Source: Peptococcaceae bacterium | GTDB lineage: Bacteria > Bacillota > Desulfotomaculia > Desulfotomaculales > Desulfocucumaceae | NCBI GenBank assembly: GCA_013336365.1 | Contig: JAAXTT010000057.1 | Span: 1-8,260 of the forward strand | Reading direction: 5' to 3' | DNA length: 8,260 nucleotides | Part shown: positions 1-6,148 of the stretch, piece after piece | How the letters are laid out: each line of letters begins with the position of its first letter | Numbering within the stretch: the stretch's first letter is position 1 | The notes under the pieces: generated by a model | The model's input: only the letters and a program-made list of their open reading frames with translations | What the model was told of the DNA's origin: nothing | Databases searched by the model: none | Made by a program: the position numbers and the translations under genes

Positions 1-1
1 A

Positions 2-223
2 AATCAGGCAGACAGTTTTACCCTGCTGGACCTTGTTATTGAAACAAAGCTGTGTCAATCCAAATCTCGTGGCAGAACAGATATTGAAAGCGGCGCCATA
101 TATATTAATGACCAGCGGCATACCGACATATCTTTGCAGATTAACAGCATGGATACGCTCTTTAATAAATATATTTTGTTACGTAAGGGAAAGAAAAACT
201 ATCACTTGGTGATTTTAGTTTAA
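2..223 (+). CDS. tyrS: Tyrosyl-tRNA synthetase, C-terminal fragment (S4 RNA-binding domain)
   Basis: This is the 3' end of a gene that begins before the window: 73 codons open from the left edge, ending in TAA at 221-223. TyrRS attaches tyrosine to tRNA-Tyr in the cytoplasm. The visible part matches the C-terminal S4-like domain of bacterial TyrRS, which contacts the tRNA. It shows a helix with 'LLDLVIETKLCQSKSRGR', the turn 'GAIYINDQRHTD', and the characteristic end 'LLRKGKKNYHLVIL', close to the 'LLRRGKKNY' ending known from TyrS. The catalytic Rossmann domain with HIGH and KMSKS motifs lies outside the window, so its integrity cannot be judged. The gene converges on mutS2, with 47 nt between the two stop codons. 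The assignment rests on the S4 domain and the terminal motif. Other S4 proteins lack this RKGKKNY ending, so I am fairly sure. Confidence 0.92.
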   Translation, partial: NQADSFTLLDLVIETKLCQSKSRGRTDIESGAIYINDQRHTDISLQINSMDTLFNKYILLRKGKKNYHLVILV

Positions 224-247
224 TCAGAAATAGATATTGTATTTACA

Positions 248-288
248 ACAGTCGTATACCTGTAATTAGATTACAGATATACGACTGT
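248..288. terminator. Candidate hairpin terminator between convergent mutS2 and tyrS
   Basis: Arms 248-266 and 270-288 are inverted repeats of 19 bases with one mismatch (C260 against A277) and a 3-base loop (TAG, 267-269). In the minus-strand (mutS2) transcript the odd pair becomes a G-U wobble, so all 19 positions pair; in the plus-strand transcript it is a C-A mismatch. The mutS2 stop codon (271-273) and its last five sense codons sit inside one arm. No T-run follows on either strand, so it is not a canonical Rho-independent terminator. It could end transcription weakly, stabilise the 3' end of the mRNA, or do neither. Confidence 0.5.
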
Positions 289-2619
289 GCAGCCTTCTCC
301 ACCTTCTCCGCCTTCTCCCAAACGATATGATTTAACCTTGCAGCTCTGCAAATGCTCCTGAACAGCCACTCTCAAAGCCCCGGTCCCTTTGCCGTGAATA
401 ATATTCACCCTTGGCAGACCAGCCAGACGTGCATCATCAAGGTATTTATCCATTTCACTTAACGCCTCTTCAGAGTTAAGCCCTCTTAAATCAAGATTTG
501 TAGATATATCTCTGGCCTTAGTAGCCATTATTTTCGCAATCTGTAGCTCTCCCCCAGATTTTGCAACTGATTCCAACTCCCTGATATCAGAGATTGAAAC
601 CATAATCTTCATAACCCCTATCTGAATTTGAACCTGATCATTTTCCGCCCTTGTCAATACAAAGCCTTTTTGATTGAAACGAGGAATAAAAACCTCTTGC
701 CCGGGATAAATTTCCTTTGGACTGTTTTGGGGAACATCCCTCCGGCGAAGCTTCTGCTTATTTTTTGCTTCCATGCCGGTCAATTGTTCCCTTACTTCCT
801 GAATTCCCATCTCTCTTTCCCGGGCAGCCTGACTGGACAAACTCTCCCTAAGCTTTTTAATCATTTCCTCAGCCTGTCGACGAGCTTCCCTAACTGTATT
901 TAACGCCTCTTCCTTGGCCTTAGCCAAGGATGCGTCATTTTTCTCCAAAATAGATCTTTCACGTTCTTCCTGATTTCTTTTAAGCTCCCGGGCTTCTGCT
1001 AAAACCCGTGCAGCTTCCTCCTGGTCCTGTTGAGCCTGCTGACAGGATTTCTCCAGTTGATCCATCAAGTTCGCTGCCTTTATCTGATCCTCTGTCATAA
1101 ATTGTCGCGACCGGTCAACCAAATCCTGGGCCATTCCCAGTCTAGTGGCAATTTCAAAAGCATTGCTGCGGCCAGGCTGACCAATAAGCAATTTATAGGT
1201 GGGCCTAAGAGAAATATTATCAAACTCCACACTGGCATTTTCTATCCGATTATTGGCATAAGCAAAGCTTTTCAACTCTCCATAGTGGGTTGTGGCTATT
1301 GTTTTCGCCCCTGAGCTGTGAAGCTTCTCTAGTATTGCCTTTGCCAGAGCAGAGCCCTCAGTGGGGTCTGTCCCCGACCCTAATTCATCCAGAAGAACCA
1401 AGTCGGATTGCCCCGCCTTGCCAATTATATCTACTATGTTGGTCATATGAGATGAAAAGGTGCTTAAGGATTGCTCAATACTCTGTTCATCACCTATATC
1501 TGCGTAAAGATTGCTGAAAACCCCTAAGACAGAGCCTTCATCACAGGGTATATGCAATCCTGATTGTGCCATCAAAACTAATAAACCTATAGTTTTCAAG
1601 GCTACTGTTTTACCACCTGTATTAGGTCCGGTAATAACCAAAGTATCAAAATGATCGCCTATATTTACAGAAATAGGAACCACCTTACCGGTAAGCAACG
1701 GGTGCCGACCATTGACAATATTCAGCTGGAAACCGGAGGTGATTTTCGGCTCCCAAGCATCAAGCTTTATACTATATCTGGCTTTGGCTATTATAAACTC
1801 CAATTGAGCCAAAGACTCAAGAGAAACCATCAGGTCATCTGCCACTCCTGCGACTAGAGAAGATAATTCTGATAGTATTCTAAATATTTCCTGTTTTTCA
1901 GAAACTTGCAGACGCCTTGCCTCATTATTTGCTTCAACGACAGCCATTGGCTCAATGAAAAGAGTGGCACCGCTGGCTGACTGATCATGGACGATTCCGG
2001 AAATCTGAGAACGATATTCCTGCTTCACCGGTATTACATATCTATTCTCTCTGATTGTAACAATCGGATCCTGAAGATATTTTTGGTAGGCTGCAGACCT
2101 AATATAATTTTCCAGTCTGGATTTTACCTGACCTTGGGCATTAATCAGCTGTCTTCTGATTTGAGCAAGAGCCGGAGACGCATTGTCTGCTACTTCCCCT
2201 CCAGGCAAAATAGCACTGTTTATCCTTTGGTCTAAATCAGCAAAATATCCAAGGAACCCTGATATTTCAGCTAATAACGGATATGTCTCCTGTTTTTCCA
2301 AAAAAAACTTTTTGATTTTTTTTATGGAGGACACTGTTCTACCCACAGAAATCAACTCTTCAGGTTCCAGCAGAATACCTCGGCGACAATTTTCCACCTG
2401 TTCTCTGATATCATACCAACCACCAATTTCTGCAACAGGATCAAGCCTCAACAGCTCTCTTCCCTCGGTTGTTTCTGAAAGCCACTTTTTAATCAAATGC
2501 ATATTGTCAACCGGCTCAAGATTCAAAGCAAGCTCCCTGCCTAAAGGAGAAATGGTCTCCTTTGCCAATTGCTCTATTATCTTGCTGTATTCCAGTCTTT
2601 TTAAGGTTTTTTGATTCAT
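271..2619 (-). CDS. mutS2: MutS2: MutS-family ATPase with Smr domain
   Basis: A complete 782-residue MutS2, the usual family length (B. subtilis about 785). Family members suppress homologous recombination by acting on branched DNA; in B. subtilis MutS2 also splits collided ribosomes. Visible parts in order: N-terminal core and lever (about 1-300); ABC-type ATPase with Walker A GPNTGGKT at 331-338, signature region 'STFSSHM' at 386-392, Walker B 'LVLLDELGSGTDP' at 407-419 and switch His in 'ATTHY' near 445; charged coiled coil about 510-620; KOW-like segment about 636-690; C-terminal Smr domain with LDLRG at 709-713 and HGKGTG at 742-747, the family's nuclease motifs. There is no N-terminal mismatch-recognition domain, as expected for MutS2. 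The ATG start matches the family N-terminus and has GGGGAG 10 nt upstream. It is the last gene of the minus-strand series, 5 nt after the U32 gene. Oddity: a GEG triplet repeat at 768-776. Confidence 0.98.
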   Translation of the reverse strand: MNQKTLKRLEYSKIIEQLAKETISPLGRELALNLEPVDNMHLIKKWLSETTEGRELLRLDPVAEIGGWYDIREQVENCRRGILLEPEELISVGRTVSSIKKIKKFFLEKQETYPLLAEISGFLGYFADLDQRINSAILPGGEVADNASPALAQIRRQLINAQGQVKSRLENYIRSAAYQKYLQDPIVTIRENRYVIPVKQEYRSQISGIVHDQSASGATLFIEPMAVVEANNEARRLQVSEKQEIFRILSELSSLVAGVADDLMVSLESLAQLEFIIAKARYSIKLDAWEPKITSGFQLNIVNGRHPLLTGKVVPISVNIGDHFDTLVITGPNTGGKTVALKTIGLLVLMAQSGLHIPCDEGSVLGVFSNLYADIGDEQSIEQSLSTFSSHMTNIVDIIGKAGQSDLVLLDELGSGTDPTEGSALAKAILEKLHSSGAKTIATTHYGELKSFAYANNRIENASVEFDNISLRPTYKLLIGQPGRSNAFEIATRLGMAQDLVDRSRQFMTEDQIKAANLMDQLEKSCQQAQQDQEEAARVLAEARELKRNQEERERSILEKNDASLAKAKEEALNTVREARRQAEEMIKKLRESLSSQAAREREMGIQEVREQLTGMEAKNKQKLRRRDVPQNSPKEIYPGQEVFIPRFNQKGFVLTRAENDQVQIQIGVMKIMVSISDIRELESVAKSGGELQIAKIMATKARDISTNLDLRGLNSEEALSEMDKYLDDARLAGLPRVNIIHGKGTGALRVAVQEHLQSCKVKSYRLGEGGEGGEGCTVVYL
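292..318 (-). repeat. mutS2: Three-copy 9-bp tandem repeat inside the mutS2 3' end
   Basis: On the + strand three adjacent 9-base units read [G/A]CCTTCTCC: 292-300, 301-309 and 310-318. The first and third are identical and the middle differs at one base. In the mutS2 frame they encode Gly-Glu-Gly three times (residues 768-776), just after the Smr core and before the last beta strand 'CTVVYL'. Unit changes would keep the reading frame, so the copy number could vary without destroying the protein. Confidence 0.85.
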
Positions 2620-2624
2620 TAATA

Positions 2625-5153
2625 CTACACTCCCCGGTAAAAATGCCCCTTTGTCAAACCGGCCGGACTCAAAGAATACATTTTTCTGCGAGCCTCTTCA
2701 AAAAATTGAGCATCCATGCTGTTATTCGTTATAAGATCAATAGCTCTCCGATAGACCCCTACTGTTTCTTTAACATAGCCTGCACTTTCCTTTTGAGCCT
2801 CTATTCTCACTGAAGCAACACCATGTCTGTGCAATTCAGGCAAATCATCCAGTAAACAAAGATCCCGGGAATTAAAGAGATGCATACGACAAGACCTATC
2901 GGCGTCTACCGGAAATAAAGCACCTGTTCTGTCTCTGAGACGATATCCTCCTTGATGACAGCTTTTAGTATTGCAATTAGGAGAATCAGTTCCCAGGACT
3001 GCACCAATCAGGCATTGTTCAGAAATCATTAATTCAAGAGCACCCTGAACTATTATCTCCACTGGATATAGGTCTGCCAGGTTTTCAACTTGGCTGATTG
3101 TAAGCTCAGGTGACAAGGTTATCCTGCTGGCCCCAGATTCAATAAGATACTTGCAAGTAAAGCGGTTAAAAGCATTGAGTGCAAAATCGGCAACTATAGC
3201 CAGCTCTGGTCTGGTGGCTTGCATTACCTTAAGTAGACCTAAATTTCCGACTAAGACCCCATCAGAATTGATTCCAGCAAAATCCTCAATAATTTTCTTT
3301 ATTTCAAAATCCTTAGTAATTCTTGGTGTGTGCAAAAATAGCTTTGTCCCACTATCCCTACAAATATCCATAGCCTGCAATAATTCATTCCTGCCAACAG
3401 GAGGCTTTGATCTAAGCTGTTCGGAACCAAAATAAACAATGTCTGCGCCCTGATTGACTGCCGCCTTAAGGGACATTAGGTCTCCGACAATGACTGAAAG
3501 GTTCATTTTCTTTTTGTTCTTCAAAAGACTGGGATCGGATTTTATTTCAGCTTCTGTGAACTTAGCCTCAATAGTATTAATCTCCAATGGTTCATACCGC
3601 CTGGAATTTAATATTTTTGATTCCAGCGCTTCCAAAACCATTCTACGGGTCTGATTTATTGCACTGACAGGATAAATTACCTTATTATCCTTTATATCAC
3701 AGGTCAGTCCGGCCATAACAAAAGGGGTGTTGCCCAATCTTGACAGCTGCTCCTCCAAATAATTCTTATCCAATGGCCGATTGTTTGCCGGCTGACCAAG
3801 AACCTGACTGAATACTTGAGCTACTTGCCCGTCAGGAGAGGCTGCACTTATTGCAAAGGGAATATCCAAACCTGCCTCTATCTTGAAAAGAATCGGAATT
3901 TTTCTTCCCTTGCCTCTAGCAACATCGATACTATCTCGGGCCCATTTCATCAACTTAGCATCAAAGGTTTTGAAAACCCTATCCCCGGCTCTTGTCTTCC
4001 CGGGTATATTAAGACAAACCACCTGACCACTGTCAGCACCCTCAACCTTTTTCCTGTTAACAAAGAAATCCTTGACAGTTAGGCCAACCCTGCCACCATC
4101 TGTAACCCATACCTCTATACCATCTCCGATATTCAAGGGTTTTTCCAAAGCTACCTCAATCAGCCCTGTCTCTCTGTCAAAGCCCTTAATTCTACCCAGC
4201 ATTACTCCTCTGTTATTAGGTCTCTTATAGCTCATCATCTCCCTGCCCTGCTTACCAAGGAGATACCCGGGTGTAAAATCCCGGTTAAAAATCTGAGCCA
4301 GTTTTTCAGTTTCCTCTCTGAATACCGAATATTTATCCTCAGAATAATAGCGATCTATCAGTTTGCGATATATATTCGTCACAGTAGCTACATACTCAGG
4401 TCGTTTCATTCTTCCTTCGATTTTAAAGGAATTAGTTCCGATAGCTATAAGCTCCGGCAGGCAGTTACTTACGTTTAGATCTCTCGGACTCAAAAGATAT
4501 TCACCGGTGATATTTTTGTCTGATACTGTCTTTCCCTCTTTGTCAATCAGCTCATATTGCAGACGACAGGGCTGAGCACATCTGCCTCGATTGCCACTTC
4601 TTCCACCAATCATGCTGGAAATAAGACACTGTCCTGAATAAGAAATGCACAAGGCACCATGTACAAATATCTCAATATCTGCTGAAGTATTATCCTTTAT
4701 CTCCTTTATCTCCGATAGCGTCATTTCCCGTGCCAGGACTATTCTTGAAAAGCCTAATTCCATGAGCTTTTCTACTCCGGGTATATTATGACCGGTTAGT
4801 TGGGTGCTAGCATGAATAGGCAGATTGGGAATTATTTCCCCGACTAAGCAAGCCAAGCCTATATCCTGGATTATTACTGCATCTACACCTATCGACTGCA
4901 AGCGAGCCAGAAAATTTACAGCCTCTTTAATTTCTTCATCAGCTATTAAAATATTGACTGCAACATATATTTTAACCCCAAGCATATGGGCATATCTTAC
5001 CCCACGAGCAATTTCCACATCATCAAAATTATTGGCAGACTGTCTGGCACTAAACATTTGCCCACCAAGATATACTGCATCTGCGCCATTTTCTACTGCA
5101 CCGACCAATGCCTCCCAGCTTCCTGCCGGGGCTAGCAACTCAGGTTTATTCAT
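2625..5153 (-). CDS. U32-family protein with DUF3656, two-lobed; likely RNA hydroxylase of the RlhA type
   Basis: A complete 842-residue protein. The N-terminal half is a U32 barrel beginning 'PELLAPAGSWEAL'. The U32 signature E-x-F-x2-G-[SA]-[LIVM]-C-x4-G-x-C-x-[LIVM]-S is matched exactly at 161-179. Cys169, Cys176, Cys192 and Cys196 are placed like the cysteines that hold a 4Fe-4S cluster in characterised U32 proteins. A middle region (about 380-500) fits the DUF3656 insert of E. coli RlhA. From about 550 a second, diverged barrel starts ('LSVIVGDLMSLKAAVNQGA'), with its own cysteines at 714, 727, 732, 755 and 766. Relatives RlhA (23S rRNA C2501) and TrhP (tRNA U34) hydroxylate RNA bases; the older label 'peptidase' or 'collagenase' is probably wrong for this branch. 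The exact substrate is inferred, not shown. The ATG start has GGGGAG at 5159-5164, 5 nt upstream. The gene lies 44 nt after the NIF3 gene and 5 nt before mutS2. RlhA (653 aa) is shorter because it lacks the full second lobe. Confidence 0.93.
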   Translation of the reverse strand: MNKPELLAPAGSWEALVGAVENGADAVYLGGQMFSARQSANNFDDVEIARGVRYAHMLGVKIYVAVNILIADEEIKEAVNFLARLQSIGVDAVIIQDIGLACLVGEIIPNLPIHASTQLTGHNIPGVEKLMELGFSRIVLAREMTLSEIKEIKDNTSADIEIFVHGALCISYSGQCLISSMIGGRSGNRGRCAQPCRLQYELIDKEGKTVSDKNITGEYLLSPRDLNVSNCLPELIAIGTNSFKIEGRMKRPEYVATVTNIYRKLIDRYYSEDKYSVFREETEKLAQIFNRDFTPGYLLGKQGREMMSYKRPNNRGVMLGRIKGFDRETGLIEVALEKPLNIGDGIEVWVTDGGRVGLTVKDFFVNRKKVEGADSGQVVCLNIPGKTRAGDRVFKTFDAKLMKWARDSIDVARGKGRKIPILFKIEAGLDIPFAISAASPDGQVAQVFSQVLGQPANNRPLDKNYLEEQLSRLGNTPFVMAGLTCDIKDNKVIYPVSAINQTRRMVLEALESKILNSRRYEPLEINTIEAKFTEAEIKSDPSLLKNKKKMNLSVIVGDLMSLKAAVNQGADIVYFGSEQLRSKPPVGRNELLQAMDICRDSGTKLFLHTPRITKDFEIKKIIEDFAGINSDGVLVGNLGLLKVMQATRPELAIVADFALNAFNRFTCKYLIESGASRITLSPELTISQVENLADLYPVEIIVQGALELMISEQCLIGAVLGTDSPNCNTKSCHQGGYRLRDRTGALFPVDADRSCRMHLFNSRDLCLLDDLPELHRHGVASVRIEAQKESAGYVKETVGVYRRAIDLITNNSMDAQFFEEARRKMYSLSPAGLTKGHFYRGV
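2630..2635 (-). promoter_or_regulatory. mutS2 ribosome binding site inside the U32 gene end
   Basis: GGGGAG on the minus strand, 10 nt before the mutS2 ATG (2617-2619). It lies within the last codons of the upstream U32 gene, whose stop is at 2625-2627. Translation of mutS2 is therefore likely coupled to, or helped by, ribosomes finishing the U32 gene. Confidence 0.75.
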
Positions 5154-5197
5154 ACTCGCTCCCCAAACATTAATCCCTTACTCAAATGATAAAATTA

Positions 5198-6148
5198 CTA
5201 ACGCTTATAGCGAATTAATCCTGAGCAGGGAATTATTTCAACACCCTTTTTTTCCAAGGCATCCAATATTATATTCATTCCAATTGAGTCGCTTGCCATA
5301 TGTCCGGCAATAATAACATTTATATGACTTTTTTCAGCTTCCTTGCGATGCTTGTCACCCATATGCATAACAACAAGAGTACCTATTCCTGCTTGCGAAA
5401 GCTTAATATAAGCATCCTCAGAGCCACTTGTGCCTCCAGTCATATCAATCAACACCTTGCCTGCACGGCGTTCCTTAGAGCCAATTAATATTGTTGGGCC
5501 TGCGCCAATTTTTACTGCTTCGGAATATTCATATTCTTTTTTCAAAAGATTCAAAACATCACCCACAGTTTCCGGGTTGTTTTGATCAATTTTCTTCTGC
5601 AAAAGCTTTACCACCTGATTGTCTGCCGGAGTGTGCATACTCATTATCGGAAATCCTAATATCCTTGCCGCGTCCACAGCCCGGTTATGATTTAGTGGAA
5701 GAATATTTCTCTTTACCTCTCCTATTCTGGCAGACAGTATCCCTTCTGCAACATTAATCGGGACTCCTGCCAGTGCCAGAATATCCTCCTGAATGCTCAT
5801 CACCTTGTAAAGTGATACCAACGCCTTTCCCTCAGGGTGATGGGTAATAATCAGATCTATTGAGCTGCCCTTCTCTGTTAAGCGGTCAGCAAGCAAGACC
5901 TCTCCCACCTCAATATCAATACCAACCAATACTCTTTTTACGTCTTTTTCAGGATCCCCAAATAAAATTCTGGTATCCCCATATGGATTATCAAGGGAAT
6001 CAAGATCAAATTCATTTTTTTCCTCTTCTCTCATATCCTCATATCGTTTTTTCTCTTTTTCCAGATATTGGATAACCTTTTTCTCACCTCTTGGATCGGC
6101 CTTCATTCCCATTTTTACAGCCATCTGATAAATGTCGTTTATCTTCAT
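5198..6148 (-). CDS. NIF3-like (YbgI/YqfO family) metal-binding protein
   Basis: 316 residues counted from the ATG at 6146-6148. I chose this start because GGGGAG (6155-6160) precedes it by 6 nt. An in-frame ATG 33 nt further upstream adds 'MFLIIIKGEIK', has no such site and would lengthen the overlap with polX. NIF3 proteins are cytoplasmic and bind two metal ions; related to GTP cyclohydrolase I type 2 by older annotation, their true reaction is unsettled. Visible motifs: 'DLIITHHPEG' with the metal-site THHP at 102-105; 'MHTPADN' at 171-177, matching the family's second His/Asp motif; and 'AGHMASDSIG' at 281-290, where the usual GHxxSE acidic ligand is Asp287. A lysine- and glutamate-rich segment (about 20-50) precedes the core and is not part of the basic fold. 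It sits between polX and the U32 gene, probably in one transcript. Family membership is firm; function is not known. Confidence 0.92.
   Translation of the reverse strand: MKINDIYQMAVKMGMKADPRGEKKVIQYLEKEKKRYEDMREEEKNEFDLDSLDNPYGDTRILFGDPEKDVKRVLVGIDIEVGEVLLADRLTEKGSSIDLIITHHPEGKALVSLYKVMSIQEDILALAGVPINVAEGILSARIGEVKRNILPLNHNRAVDAARILGFPIMSMHTPADNQVVKLLQKKIDQNNPETVGDVLNLLKKEYEYSEAVKIGAGPTILIGSKERRAGKVLIDMTGGTSGSEDAYIKLSQAGIGTLVVMHMGDKHRKEAEKSHINVIIAGHMASDSIGMNIILDALEKKGVEIIPCSGLIRYKR
6084..6148 (-). other. 65-nt overlap of polX 3' end and NIF3-gene 5' end
   Basis: The two genes share these bases in different frames on the same strand. The last 21 codons of polX before its TGA (6084-6086) read basic, low-complexity residues with no PolX-like pattern, whereas the NIF3 frame reads a plausible protein N-terminus. 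In the third frame, four consecutive TAA codons occur at about 6164-6175, just before the NIF3 ribosome binding site. Confidence 0.85.

Noticed and set aside
2300..2323. Runs of eight A (2300-2307) and eight T (2316-2323) in mutS2, giving a slippery A AAA AAA on the coding strand next to a potential A/U stem
   Set aside because: The zero frame encodes the full conserved MutS2, the stem would be pure A-U and weak, and nothing downstream suggests a useful alternative product. It is at most a mutation-prone site.
2183..2614. 143-codon open frame on the + strand opposite mutS2
   Set aside because: It mirrors the conserved mutS2 N-terminal coding region and shows no protein-like motif; an ordinary antisense shadow.
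4825..5313. 162-codon open frame on the + strand opposite the U32 and NIF3 genes
   Set aside because: It is antisense to two well-supported genes, crosses their junction, has no convincing ribosome binding site and its translation resembles no family I know.
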